Below are positions 8,069 to 17,403 of a stretch of DNA of 64,000 nt, piece by piece. Position numbers and translations under genes: made by a program. Below the pieces are notes generated by a model, which saw nothing but the letters and a program-made list of their open reading frames with translations, had not been told where the DNA came from and searched no databases. Source of the stretch: an uncultured Pelagibacteraceae bacterium (GTDB taxonomy: Bacteria; Pseudomonadota; Alphaproteobacteria; Pelagibacterales; Pelagibacteraceae); the NCBI GenBank assembly GCA_902583645.1, contig CACHWQ010000003.1:21441-85440 (forward strand). Reading direction: 5' to 3'. Position 1 is the first letter of the stretch. Each line of letters starts with the position of its first letter.

Positions 8069-9178
8069 ATGAAAAAAACACCTCTGTACAGTCTTCATCA
8101 AAAACATGGTGCAAAATTTGTACAATTTGCTGGTTATGAAATGCCTATTCAATATGAAACTGGCATTGTAAAAGAACATATAACAACCAGAAATAATTCA
8201 GGAATATTTGATGTATCCCACATGGGTCAGTTATTTTTAAAAGGTGGAGATGAATTAACAAATGATTTACAAAAAATATTCCCAATTGATTTAGAAAAAA
8301 TTTCAATAAATCAAAGTAAATATTCTTTTTTAATGAAAGAAAACGGTGGAATATATGATGATCTTATAATTACGAAATTAAAAGATGGGTACATGATAAT
8401 ATTAAATGCAGCATGCAAAGATTCAGATCTTAATATTTTAAAAAAGAAGATTGGTGAAAAATATCAAATTGATTTATCAGATAATTTATCTTTAATAGCA
8501 ATACAGGGGCCTAAAGCAAAAGATGTTTTAGAGTCAATTGTACCCGGCGTTATTAAACTTAAATTTATGAATGGTAACCAATTTAAGTACAAAGAATTAG
8601 ACATCTATATAACTAGATCTGGATATACTGGTGAAGATGGTTTCGAAATTTCGATTAATAATAAAATTGTAGAAAGTTTTGTGGAAAAACTTATTAAAAA
8701 AGGTTCTACAATGATTGGCTTAGGAGCTAGAGACACTTTAAGGCTAGAGGCTGGACTTTGTTTATATGGTCATGATTTAGATGAGAATACTAGTCCAATT
8801 GAGGCAAATCTAAAATGGGCAATTTCAAAAAGCAAAATCAATGGAAAGTTTCCAGGTTCAGAATTTATTAAGAAACAATATAACGAAGGTGTCTCAAAAC
8901 TTAGAGTTGGAATAAAACCTGAAACAAAAGTGATAGCAAGAGAGTCTACGAAAATATTTGATGAAAAAGATAATGAGATTGGAAAAGTAACGAGTGGAAC
9001 TTTTGGACCAAGCGTTAACGGTCCTATTGCTATGGGATATATAAGTAACGATTTTTCAAAAACAAATACAAAAATCTTTTTAGAAGTAAGAGGAAAAAGG
9101 GTGCCAGCAAGTATTTGTGAAATGCCATTTTATAAAAAAAACTATGTAAGAGGAGGGGAAGATAATGTCAGAAATTAA
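8069..9178 (+). CDS. gcvT: glycine cleavage system T protein (aminomethyltransferase)
   Basis: 369 residues. Transfers the methylene carbon from aminomethyl-lipoyl H protein to tetrahydrofolate, releasing ammonia and giving 5,10-methylene-THF. Family marks: [12 protein letters not shown] near the N-terminus, [10 protein letters not shown] (folate-site Asp region), [33 protein letters not shown], and the C-terminal GFE/TSG-type segment [20 protein letters not shown]. First gene of gcvT-gcvH-gcvP under the glycine riboswitch. It overlaps gcvH by 14 nt. Confidence 0.96.
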   Translation: MKKTPLYSLHQKHGAKFVQFAGYEMPIQYETGIVKEHITTRNNSGIFDVSHMGQLFLKGGDELTNDLQKIFPIDLEKISINQSKYSFLMKENGGIYDDLIITKLKDGYMIILNAACKDSDLNILKKKIGEKYQIDLSDNLSLIAIQGPKAKDVLESIVPGVIKLKFMNGNQFKYKELDIYITRSGYTGEDGFEISINNKIVESFVEKLIKKGSTMIGLGARDTLRLEAGLCLYGHDLDENTSPIEANLKWAISKSKINGKFPGSEFIKKQYNEGVSKLRVGIKPETKVIARESTKIFDEKDNEIGKVTSGTFGPSVNGPIAMGYISNDFSKTNTKIFLEVRGKRVPASICEMPFYKKNYVRGGEDNVRN

Positions 9179-9545
9179 ATTTTCAAAAGAACATGAATGG
9201 ATAACAGTTGATGGAGATGTAGCAACTATTGGTATAACTAAACATGCAACAGAGCTATTAGGAGATATTGTTTTTGCTGAATTGCCAGAAAAAGGCTCTA
9301 GTGTAAATAAGGATGCTACTGCAGGGGTAGTCGAGTCGACTAAAGCTGCTAGTGATGTTTATACACCTATTTCTGGTGAAGTTGTCGATACAAATCAATC
9401 AATCGTAGATGATCCATCTAAAATTAATTCTGATCCTGAAGGGGATGGATGGTTTTTTAAACTTAAAATCAAAGATCAAGCAGAAATGAATACTTTAATG
9501 AATAGAGATGAATATGATAAATTTGCAAAGGAGAATGCTAGCTAA
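9165..9545 (+). CDS. gcvH: glycine cleavage system H protein
   Basis: 126 residues. Lipoyl carrier that shuttles the aminomethyl group between the P and T proteins. The lipoylation site is Lys60 in [12 protein letters not shown], and the fold landmarks [16 protein letters not shown] and SPISGEV-like YTPISGEVV are all there. A strong Shine-Dalgarno AGGAGGGG at 9151-9158, inside the end of gcvT, sits 6 nt before the ATG. This allows a high yield of the H protein relative to T. The stop overlaps the gcvP ATG (TAATG). Confidence 0.96.
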   Translation: MSEIKFSKEHEWITVDGDVATIGITKHATELLGDIVFAELPEKGSSVNKDATAGVVESTKAASDVYTPISGEVVDTNQSIVDDPSKINSDPEGDGWFFKLKIKDQAEMNTLMNRDEYDKFAKENAS

Positions 9546-12409
9546 TGTTACATAATTCTGAAAAAGATTTTATTAAAAGACATATTGGACCTTCCAGAAA
9601 AGATGAAAAAGATATGTTAGGACAACTTGGTTATCAAAATATTAACGAATTAATTACTCAAACTGTCCCAGAAAAAATATTATTTAAAGGAGAATTAAAT
9701 ATTGGTGAACCTAATTCTGAATATGAAGCACTTAGAAAATTAAAAGCCATATCTAGAAAAAATCAAATTTACTCAAATTTTATTGGTATGGGTTATTATG
9801 GAACATATACTCCAAATGTTATCATAAGAAACATATTAGAAAATCCTGGTTGGTACACCTCTTACACTCCTTATCAACCTGAGGTCGCTCAAGGAAGATT
9901 GGAAATGTTGCTAAACTTTCAACAAATGATAATTGACTTTACTGGAATGGATATTGCAAATGCATCTTTGTTAGATGAAGGGACAGCTGCCGCAGAAGCT
10001 ATGGGCCTCAGCCATAGACTTAATAAAAAAGATAGTGATCTTGTTTTTATTTCTAAAGATTGTCACCCTCAAACCATAGAGGTAGTAAAAACAAGAGCAG
10101 AACCTTTGGGTCTTAAAGTTTTAATTGGAGATGATGAAAAACTAAATAATATAAAGAATGATATTGTATGTGGAATTCTTCAATATCCTGGAACTTTGGG
10201 AGATATAAAAGATCCAAGTGAAAATATTAGTAAAATTAGAAAAAAAAACGGAAAAGCTATACTTGCTTGTGATTTATTATCCTTGGCAAAATTAAAGACA
10301 CCAGCAGAATTAGGCGCAGATATTGCTATAGGAAGTTCACAAAGATTTGGAATTCCTTTAGGTTATGGAGGTCCACATGCAGCATTTTTTGCGACTAAAG
10401 ATGAATTTAAGAGATCCATGCCTGGAAGAATTATTGGAGTTTCTGTAGATAGACATGGAAATAAAGCTTATAGACTTGCATTACAAACTAGAGAGCAGCA
10501 TATAAGAAGAGATAAGGCTACTAGTAATATTTGTACTGCTCAAGCTCTACTTGCAATTGTTTCAGCAGCATATGCAATTTATCATGGGCCCAAGGGGATT
10601 AGGACGATATCGGAAAGAGTTTCTCAACTTGCCAAAAATTTTGCCGATAAACTGAAACAGTCAGGTTATGAACTTTATTCCGATTATTTCTTTGATACTG
10701 TAACAGTGTTAACAAAAGATAAAACTGAACAAATATTTCAAAATGCATTATCTCAAAAAGTGAATATCAGAAAAGTAAATTCTGAAATGTTAGCAGTATC
10801 TTTTGACGAAAAGAAAAATGTATACAGAGCAAATCAACTTTTAAAAATATTTAATTGTGCCGAAGCTATAAAAGAAAATCCTACGGAAAGTTTACCTAAT
10901 CTTCCAAAAAATTTACTTAGAAATTCTAATTATTTAGAACACAAAGTATTCAATAGTTATCACTCAGAAACAGAAATGATCAGGTATTTAAAAAGACTTG
11001 AGGATAAGGATATAGCCCTTAATCGAACAATGATTGCGTTGGGTTCTTGTACAATGAAACTAAATGCTGTAGCAGAAATGATACCTATTAGTTGGAGAGA
11101 ATTTTCAGAACCGCATCCTTTCGCTCCAATAGAGCAAATGGAAGGTTTTAGAACTTTATTCACTGATTTGAAAAATTGGTTGAGATCAGTAACTGGATTT
11201 TCTGGAGTTTCTTTGCAACCAAATGCAGGTGCCCAAGGAGAATATGCCGGTCTTATGGTGATTAGAAAATATCATATGGAGAGAGGTGAAAAAAATAGAA
11301 ATGTATGCTTAATTCCTAGTTCAGCACATGGTACAAATCCTGCAAGTGCTCAAATGGCAGGAATGAAAGTTGTTGTCGTTAATTGTGATAAAGATGGAAA
11401 TGTCGACTATGAAGATCTTAAAAAGAAAGCTGAACAGAATTCAGAAAATCTTGGTGCTTTAATGGTCACTTATCCGTCAACTCATGGAGTTTTTGAGGAA
11501 AGAATATCTGACATATGTGAATTAATCCATAAGCATGGAGGACAAGTTTATATGGACGGCGCAAATCTTAACGCTTTAGTTGGTATTGCTAAACCTGGTA
11601 ACTTTGGACCTGATGTTTGTCACATAAATTTACATAAAACATTCTGTATTCCGCATGGTGGCGGTGGTCCAGGCATGGGACCAATAGCTTGTAAAAGACA
11701 TTTGGAAATATATTTGCCAACACATCCAGTAATAAAAGACTGTGGTCCAGCTACAGGTATTGGAGCGATATCTGCAGCCCCATGGGGAAGTTCAAGTATT
11801 TTATCAATTTCATGGATGTATATAAAAATGATGGGTTCAGAAGGTCTTAAACTCGCAACACAAATAGCAATTTTAAACGCTAATTATATAGCCTACAAAT
11901 TAAAGGGCCACTATCCAATATTATATAAAGGTGCCAATGGAAATGTAGCTCACGAGTGTATTATTGATATCAGATCTATAAAAAATGACACAGGAATAAC
12001 TGAGGAAGATATAGCAAAGAGATTAATAGATTTTGGTTTTCATGCCCCAACAATGTCATGGCCAGTACCAGGAACAATGATGATAGAACCAACTGAAAGT
12101 GAAAGTTTAAATGAAATTAATAGATTTTGTGACACCCTAATTAAAATAAAAAAAGAAATTGATAAAATAAAAAATGGGGAGTTTGATAAGATTGATAACC
12201 CCATTAAAAATGCTCCACATACCGATCTAGAATTAGCATCGAATGAATGGAAACATAAGTATTCTAGAGAAGATGCAGCATATCCATCACAATTTTTAAA
12301 ATCTAATAAGTTTTGGCCACCAGTTTCCAGAGTCGATAATGTATATGGTGACAAAAATCTTTTTTGTACTTGTCCAAGTATGGATGAATTCAAAGAAGAT
12401 GCAGCTTAA
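9545..12409 (+). CDS. gcvP: glycine dehydrogenase (decarboxylating), P protein
   Basis: 954 residues, the single-chain form in which two homologous halves are fused (many bacteria split it into gcvPA and gcvPB). A PLP enzyme that decarboxylates glycine and loads the aminomethyl group on GcvH. The N-terminal half shows FIGMGYYGTYTPNVI and LLDEGTAAAEAM; the C-terminal half has the PLP lysine in HINLHKTFCIPHGGGGPGMGP and SAHGTNPASA. Ends the riboswitch-controlled operon, and a flavin oxidoreductase starts 6 nt later. Together with the one-carbon genes nearby it turns glycine into CO2, NH4+ and methylene-THF. Confidence 0.97.
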   Translation: MLHNSEKDFIKRHIGPSRKDEKDMLGQLGYQNINELITQTVPEKILFKGELNIGEPNSEYEALRKLKAISRKNQIYSNFIGMGYYGTYTPNVIIRNILENPGWYTSYTPYQPEVAQGRLEMLLNFQQMIIDFTGMDIANASLLDEGTAAAEAMGLSHRLNKKDSDLVFISKDCHPQTIEVVKTRAEPLGLKVLIGDDEKLNNIKNDIVCGILQYPGTLGDIKDPSENISKIRKKNGKAILACDLLSLAKLKTPAELGADIAIGSSQRFGIPLGYGGPHAAFFATKDEFKRSMPGRIIGVSVDRHGNKAYRLALQTREQHIRRDKATSNICTAQALLAIVSAAYAIYHGPKGIRTISERVSQLAKNFADKLKQSGYELYSDYFFDTVTVLTKDKTEQIFQNALSQKVNIRKVNSEMLAVSFDEKKNVYRANQLLKIFNCAEAIKENPTESLPNLPKNLLRNSNYLEHKVFNSYHSETEMIRYLKRLEDKDIALNRTMIALGSCTMKLNAVAEMIPISWREFSEPHPFAPIEQMEGFRTLFTDLKNWLRSVTGFSGVSLQPNAGAQGEYAGLMVIRKYHMERGEKNRNVCLIPSSAHGTNPASAQMAGMKVVVVNCDKDGNVDYEDLKKKAEQNSENLGALMVTYPSTHGVFEERISDICELIHKHGGQVYMDGANLNALVGIAKPGNFGPDVCHINLHKTFCIPHGGGGPGMGPIACKRHLEIYLPTHPVIKDCGPATGIGAISAAPWGSSSILSISWMYIKMMGSEGLKLATQIAILNANYIAYKLKGHYPILYKGANGNVAHECIIDIRSIKNDTGITEEDIAKRLIDFGFHAPTMSWPVPGTMMIEPTESESLNEINRFCDTLIKIKKEIDKIKNGEFDKIDNPIKNAPHTDLELASNEWKHKYSREDAAYPSQFLKSNKFWPPVSRVDNVYGDKNLFCTCPSMDEFKEDAA

Positions 12410-12415
12410 AGATTA

Positions 12416-13663
12416 ATGAAAATTGCAGTAATTGGTTCAGGTATTTCTGGCCTTAGCTCTGCATATTACTTATCAAAAAAACACAAAGTAGATTTGTTTG
12501 AAAAAGAAGACCACTTTGGTGGACATGCACATACTATTGATATTGATTATGATAGAGATAGCAAAAAAAAATTGGCAATTGATATTGGATTTATTGTTTT
12601 TAATTATAAAACGTACCCAAATCTCATAAATTTCTTCAGTGAAAATAATATTGAAATAGAAAAAAGTGACATGAGTTTTTCTGTTTCAGTAAAAGGTAAA
12701 AATATTGAATATTGCGGAAAAGGATTAAATGGTATTTTTATAGATCGAAAAAACATTTTTAATCTTAAATTTTTAAAAATGTTTTTTGAAATAATAAAAT
12801 TTTATAATCAATGTAGTAAGTTAAATGACTTAAATGATGAACTAACATTAAACAATTTTCTCAAAAATAAAAATTTATCTCAATATTTTATAAACTATCA
12901 TATTTTACCTATGGTTTCAGCTATTTGGTCTATGCCACCTTATGAGGCAGGTCAAATGCCTTTAAAATTTTTTATAAAATTTTTCCAAAACCATGGACTA
13001 TTTAAATTTAAAGAAAGACCACAGTGGTACACAGTTAAAAATAGAAGCAGAACTTATGTGAATAAAATTTTAAAAAAAATCAGTGGTGAGTATTTTAAAA
13101 ATTATAATATTAATAAAGTTGAGAGAAAAATAAATGGTGTGAGAGTATTTTATGGAGACGACAATGAATTTTTTGATTATGATAAAGTAATCTTTGCAAC
13201 ACATGCGGATCAAACAATCTCTATAATTAAAAATCCGACTGAAGAAGAAAAAAATTTACTAACTAAATTTAATTATAAAAAAAATATCGCATTGATTCAT
13301 ACCGATGAAAAAGCGATGCCACTAAATAAAAAAGCATGGTCATCTTGGAACTCTTCAATTAATTCAAACAATTTGGAAGAAAGCTCTATTACCTACTGGT
13401 TGAATTTATTACAAAATTTAAATGTAAATAAAAATATATTTTTAACGCTTAATCCTTTTTTTCCGGTTGATAAAGATAAAATAATTAAAAAAATTGAATT
13501 TACTCATCCTTATTATAATCAAGAAGCTTTGAGTTTTCAAAAAAATTTAAGTAAAATTCAAAATAAAAACAATATTTTATTTTGTGGAAGTTATTTTGGC
13601 TATGGTTTTCATGAAGATGGAATAAAATCATCAATTGATATGATAAATTTTTTAGATGATTAA
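12416..13663 (+). CDS. FAD/NAD(P)-binding oxidoreductase (COG2907-like, amine-oxidase fold)
   Basis: 415 residues. The N-terminus IAVIGSGISGLSSAYYLS is a Rossmann dinucleotide-binding motif, followed at about residue 30 by an acidic strand end (VDLFEKEDHFGGHAHTI), as in flavin amine oxidases and phytoene-desaturase-like enzymes. The C-terminal FAD segment is NILFCGSYFGYGFHEDGIKSS. In many Proteobacteria this family sits beside DUF1365 and a CFA-synthase-like methyltransferase, as here, and is thought to act on acyl chains of membrane lipids. It starts 6 nt after gcvP and overlaps the DUF1365 gene by 8 nt. Confidence 0.8.
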   Translation: MKIAVIGSGISGLSSAYYLSKKHKVDLFEKEDHFGGHAHTIDIDYDRDSKKKLAIDIGFIVFNYKTYPNLINFFSENNIEIEKSDMSFSVSVKGKNIEYCGKGLNGIFIDRKNIFNLKFLKMFFEIIKFYNQCSKLNDLNDELTLNNFLKNKNLSQYFINYHILPMVSAIWSMPPYEAGQMPLKFFIKFFQNHGLFKFKERPQWYTVKNRSRTYVNKILKKISGEYFKNYNINKVERKINGVRVFYGDDNEFFDYDKVIFATHADQTISIIKNPTEEEKNLLTKFNYKKNIALIHTDEKAMPLNKKAWSSWNSSINSNNLEESSITYWLNLLQNLNVNKNIFLTLNPFFPVDKDKIIKKIEFTHPYYNQEALSFQKNLSKIQNKNNILFCGSYFGYGFHEDGIKSSIDMINFLDD

Positions 13664-14426
13664 AGAGTCTTATATATATAATGGCAGGGTAATTCATAAA
13701 AGATTTAAACCAAAAGAACATTCTTTTAGCTATAAAGTATTTTCTTTATTTTTGGATTTAGATGAGATCAACAAAGTTGAAAAGGAAATACCTTTTTTCT
13801 CATATAACAAGTTTAATTTAATAAGTTTTCATGAAAAAGATCACGGCGATAGGAGCAATAACTCTTTAAAGGAATGGGTAATAAGAAATTTAAAAAAGAT
13901 AAATATTAATGATAAAAATATCAAAATTAAAATTTTATGCTACCCAAGAATTTTTGGATATGTTTTCAATCCATTAAGTATTTTTTTTGTTTATAATTTA
14001 CATTCATCACTTATAGCAATACTTTATGAAGTGAAAAATACATTTGGAGAGCAACACACTTACGTATTTAAAACAAATCAAGAAACTAAAAATATCAAAA
14101 ACGTTTGTGTTAAAAAGTTTTATGTTTCTCCATTCATGGATTTAGACTCAAAATATTTATTTAGAATTACGAATCCCGGTGAAAATTTATCAGTACTAAT
14201 TGATCAAATGGATAAAGATGGAAAATTGTTATTTGCATCACAAGACGGCAGAAGAGCAAACCTTAATACTAAAAACCTTATATTTTCTTATTTAAAACAC
14301 CCTTTAATGACATTTAAAATAATATCAGCGATACATTTTGAGGCATTAAGATTGTGGTTAAAAGGAATTAAACTGGTACCTAAAAAGTTAAAAATTAAAA
14401 ACAATATAAGTATCGAAAAAAAATGA
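13656..14426 (+). CDS. DUF1365 family protein
   Basis: 256 residues. The opening YNGRVIHKRFKPKEHSFSYKVFSLFLDLDE and the middle CYPRIFGYVFNPLSIFFVYN and EVKNTFGEQHTYVF are typical of DUF1365. No catalytic residues can be named. It overlaps both neighbours (8 nt with the flavin enzyme, 4 nt ATGA with the methyltransferase), so the three are co-translated. The function is unproven; constant association with the CFA-type enzyme points to fatty-acyl modification. Confidence 0.8.
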   Translation: MIKESYIYNGRVIHKRFKPKEHSFSYKVFSLFLDLDEINKVEKEIPFFSYNKFNLISFHEKDHGDRSNNSLKEWVIRNLKKININDKNIKIKILCYPRIFGYVFNPLSIFFVYNLHSSLIAILYEVKNTFGEQHTYVFKTNQETKNIKNVCVKKFYVSPFMDLDSKYLFRITNPGENLSVLIDQMDKDGKLLFASQDGRRANLNTKNLIFSYLKHPLMTFKIISAIHFEALRLWLKGIKLVPKKLKIKNNISIEKK

Positions 14427-15602
14427 AATTAACAAACGTTGCAGATAGAATTGTATTTTCTTCTATTAAAAATTTTGAATATGGTCAAATAAATTTAAAA
14501 AATTACGATGGCAAAGAATATAAATTAGGAAACGAAAGCTCACCATTAAAAGCAAATTTAATAATTAAAAAGCCTGGACTAACACTAAATATTCTAAACA
14601 AAGGAAGTATTGGTTTAGCCGAGTCTTATATGCGAGGAGAATTTGAGACAGATAATTTGACAAATCTAATAGAAATTACTGCTCAAAACATAAAAAAAGT
14701 ACATAAATTTTCTGGAGTTTTAGATTTACCATTAATAAATTTTTTTAAATATTTCATTATTAAGAATACAAAAAAAAGAAGTAAAGAAAATATCTCTAAA
14801 CATTATGATCTTGGAAACGAATTTTTTTCATTATGGCTGGATAAAACTTTAACTTACTCAAGTGCAATATTCGATAAAGATAAAACCAATCTAGAGGCGG
14901 CACAAATCAATAAATATAAAAAACTGTCATTTTTAGTTAAACCAAAAGCTGGTGATAGAATGCTAGAGATCGGATGTGGCTGGGGAGGTTTTGCAGAGTA
15001 TGTTGGAAAAAATTACGATATTAAATTAGATTGTATAACAATATCTCAAAAACAATACGAATATGCAAAGGAAAGAATATTCAAAAGTGGATTAAATGAA
15101 AAAGTAGATATAAAGATGCAAGATTATCGTGATGTAAATAACAAATATAATTCAATAGCATCTATAGAAATGATAGAGGCGGTTGGTCAAAATTATTTAA
15201 AAAGTTTTTTTAATAAAATAAAACAAAATCTGGTTCCAAACGGTAGCGCAGCTATACAAGCTATTACAATAAATGACAGCCTATATAGTAGATATAAAAC
15301 TAAACAAGATTTTATTCAAAAATATATTTTTCCAGGAGGATTTTTGCCCTGTAAAAAAAAGTTTAATAAAATACGCAAATGAAACAAATTTAGATTTTAA
15401 TCAGTGTAATTCATACGGATTGCATTACTCTAATACTTTAATGATGTGGAGGGATGAATTTTTAAAAAAATGGGACAATATTTCAAAACAGGGTTTTGAT
15501 GTAACTTTTAAAAGAATGTGGAATTTCTATTTATCTTATTGTGAAGCAGGTTTTAAATCAAAAAATATCGACTTAATACAATTTTCATTACAAAATAAAT
15601 AA
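14423..15602 (+). CDS. cyclopropane-fatty-acyl-phospholipid synthase family methyltransferase, frameshifted at an A8 run
   Basis: The reading frame from ATG 14423 carries KHYDLGNEFFSLWLD, the SAM-binding MLEIGCGWGGFAEYVG and IEMIEAVGQNY, then ends at TGA 15380-15382, just after FPGGFLPCKKK. The expected continuation (SLIKYANETN, GLHYSNTLMMW, FKRMWNFYLSYCEAGF, ending IQFSLQNK) follows in the +1 frame up to 15602. The join is an A8 run at 15353-15360; seven A would restore one protein of about 392 residues. Either a sequencing or assembly error, a real mutation, or a gene rescued by slippage on the A run. Other A runs up to A10 in this window, for example in purM, stay in frame. The enzyme family methylates unsaturated acyl chains of phospholipids using SAM. 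Confidence 0.85.
15353..15360 (+). other. A8 homopolymer at the frameshift in the CFA-like gene
   Basis: Eight A residues between TGT and GTTTAA. In the incoming frame they read AAA AAA AAG and lead to a stop 20 nt later; with one A fewer the frame joins the conserved C-terminal third of the enzyme. Confidence 0.85.
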
Positions 15603-15605
15603 TTC

Positions 15606-16154
15606 ATGAAAAAAATTAATTTTTATAATAATTTTTTATTGCTAATCTTTTTTGTATTTATTACAAGTTGTTCTGGAAATAGTGCAATGAAACCTGAAGA
15701 CTTTAAAGATAAAAAACCTAGACTGATAATCGAAGATTACTTAACTGGAAATGTTAAAGCATGGGGTATTCTTCAAAATAGATCAGGTAAAGTAACTCGT
15801 CAATTTTCTGCTGATTTAAATGGTAAATGGGATGGTAATCAACTTATTTTAGATGAAAAATTCAATTGGACCGATGGAGAAATTCAAACACGACAGTGGA
15901 AAATAAATAAAATTGACGATCATAATTATGAAGGAACAGCAAGTGACGTTGTTGGAAAAGCAAAGGGATATTCCTATGGTCCAGCATTTAAATTTGAATA
16001 TGTTCTTTTAGTTCCTGTTAAAGGAAGAGAAATTAAAATTACTTTTGACGATTGGATATTTAAACAAGATGACAGAGTTGCGATTAATAGAGCTACAATG
16101 ACAAAGTTTGGGATAAAAGTTGCTGAACTAACTGTTATGTTCGTTAAAGACTAA
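15606..16154 (+). CDS. DUF3833 family lipoprotein
   Basis: 182 residues. The signal sequence ends in a lipobox (FVFITSC at about residues 16-22), so the mature protein is probably lipid-anchored in the envelope. The rest (DLNGKWDGNQLILDEKFNW, ITFDDWIFKQDD, NRATMTKFGIKVAELTV) is a lipocalin-like beta-rich domain matching DUF3833. Found 4 nt after the CFA-like gene. In other Proteobacteria DUF3833 accompanies the flavin oxidoreductase, DUF1365 and CFA-like genes, so this is the fourth member of that lipid-modification cluster. Its stop overlaps the convergent SDR gene in CTAA. Confidence 0.8.
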   Translation: MKKINFYNNFLLLIFFVFITSCSGNSAMKPEDFKDKKPRLIIEDYLTGNVKAWGILQNRSGKVTRQFSADLNGKWDGNQLILDEKFNWTDGEIQTRQWKINKIDDHNYEGTASDVVGKAKGYSYGPAFKFEYVLLVPVKGREIKITFDDWIFKQDDRVAINRATMTKFGIKVAELTVMFVKD

Positions 16155-16909
16155 CGTTTTTGGTATTTTGTAAGCTTGCTCAGTAATTTTAGATATAACC
16201 AGTTAGGTAATATTTTAAGAAATTTTAAAACTAAAGTTAATTGTTTTGGGAAATGAATTTCAAATACATTTGAATTTACCAGACCATCGTAAATTTTATC
16301 TGCAGCATATTCAGTTGTTTTTAGAAAAGGCATTTTAAAATCATTTTTATCAGTCATGGGTGTTTTTATAAAGCCTGGAGATATCAATGAAATCCTTACT
16401 CCATATCTTTTAAAATCAAAATACAAACTTTCAGCAAGATTATTTAATGCAGACTTAGACGGACCGTAGCCTGTAGAATTTGGCAAACCTCTATAACCCG
16501 CTATTGATGAGACAATTGAGATATGACCATTTCCTGAGTCTTTAAAATATTTTTCAACAGATTTGATAGAGTTTAATGTACCAAAAAAATTTACCTTCAT
16601 AACATTTTCAATTTGTTCAACATCAATTTCTTTTTCTTTTTTCGGATCCCATGTTCCGGTGGAAAAAATACATAAATCAATATTACCAAATTTATTTTTA
16701 ATTTCAGAGAATGTCTTATGGCAATCATCTTTATTTGTAACGTCTAAAGGAAATGAAAAAATATTTTGATTTTGCTTTGATATTTCTTCAAGTAATTCAA
16801 GTCGTCTAGCCGAAATTGCGACATTCCAACCATTTTTAGAAAATTTTATTGCTATTGCTTTTCCAATTCCTGTACTAGCACCTGTAATCCAAATTACTTT
16901 ATTGCTCAT
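16151..16909 (-). CDS. short-chain dehydrogenase/reductase (SDR)
   Basis: 252 residues. Classical SDR: cofactor motif TGASTGIGKAIA, the core strand segment after FSTGTWDP, and the active-site Ser-Tyr-Lys in SIVSSIAGYRGLPNSTGYGPSKSA (YxxxK). The substrate is not predictable. ATG 16909 is preferred because it begins right at the Rossmann fold (MSNKVIWITGAS); the frame runs further upstream through an 18-bp palindrome and into the divergent tspO. It may belong functionally to the preceding lipid cluster, but it is on the opposite strand. Confidence 0.85.
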   Translation of the reverse strand: MSNKVIWITGASTGIGKAIAIKFSKNGWNVAISARRLELLEEISKQNQNIFSFPLDVTNKDDCHKTFSEIKNKFGNIDLCIFSTGTWDPKKEKEIDVEQIENVMKVNFFGTLNSIKSVEKYFKDSGNGHISIVSSIAGYRGLPNSTGYGPSKSALNNLAESLYFDFKRYGVRISLISPGFIKTPMTDKNDFKMPFLKTTEYAADKIYDGLVNSNVFEIHFPKQLTLVLKFLKILPNWLYLKLLSKLTKYQKR

Positions 16910-16915
16910 GATGAA

Positions 16916-16933
16916 ATGATATATATATATCAT
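16916..16933. promoter_or_regulatory. 18-bp perfect palindrome between divergent SDR and tspO genes
   Basis: ATGATATATATATATCAT equals its own reverse complement and takes up most of the 25 nt between the two start codons (16909 minus, 16935 plus). It may be a bidirectional operator, a -10 region for promoters inside the flanking genes, or a simple TA tract that happens to be bounded by ATG/CAT. Confidence 0.4.
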
Positions 16934-16934
16934 A

Positions 16935-17402
16935 ATGCTTAAAAATAAATTTTTATCTTTTTTAATTTTTATATTTGTCACATTTTCTGCATCATTTATA
17001 GGTAGTATAGCGACAATTACATCGAAAGAACCCTGGTACTCTAACTTGAACAAATCTAGTTTTAATCCACCTGATTGGGTATTTGCTCCTGTTTGGACAA
17101 CGTTATATTTATTTATGACAGCAGCTCTCTGGTTAGCATGGCATAAAAATTATAAGGATTTAAATTTAATTTATATCTATTTGATGCATTTATTTTTTAA
17201 TACAACTTGGAGTATTGTATTTTTTGTATTTCATAATATTTTTGCCGCACTAATTAACCTTATAATAGTAATAAGTTTTATTATCATTTTGATGATTAAG
17301 TATAAAAAAATAAGTAATTTAAGTTTTATATTAATGATTCCATATTTACTTTGGTGTATTTATGCACTAACTCTAAATACTAGCTTATATATATTAAATT
17401 AA
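16935..17402 (+). CDS. tspO: TspO/MBR-family tryptophan-rich membrane protein
   Basis: 155 residues, five membrane helices. Family landmarks are clear: EPWYSNLNKSSFNPPDWVFAPVWTTLYLFMTAALWLAW and the NTTWSIVFF and LWCIYALTLN segments near the C-terminus. In alphaproteobacteria TspO binds porphyrins and modulates tetrapyrrole or stress responses; its role here is not determined. Starts 25 nt from the divergent SDR across a palindrome, and the next gene follows 1 nt after the stop codon. Confidence 0.9.
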   Translation: MLKNKFLSFLIFIFVTFSASFIGSIATITSKEPWYSNLNKSSFNPPDWVFAPVWTTLYLFMTAALWLAWHKNYKDLNLIYIYLMHLFFNTTWSIVFFVFHNIFAALINLIIVISFIIILMIKYKKISNLSFILMIPYLLWCIYALTLNTSLYILN

Positions 17403-17403
17403 T

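Noticed and set aside
12040..12393. 117-codon minus-strand open frame
   Set aside because: Antisense to the C-terminal part of gcvP; no recognisable domain.
15273..15602. Separate 109-residue gene
   Set aside because: It is the displaced C-terminal third of the CFA-like enzyme; its first residues overlap the upstream frame and carry no own start signal.
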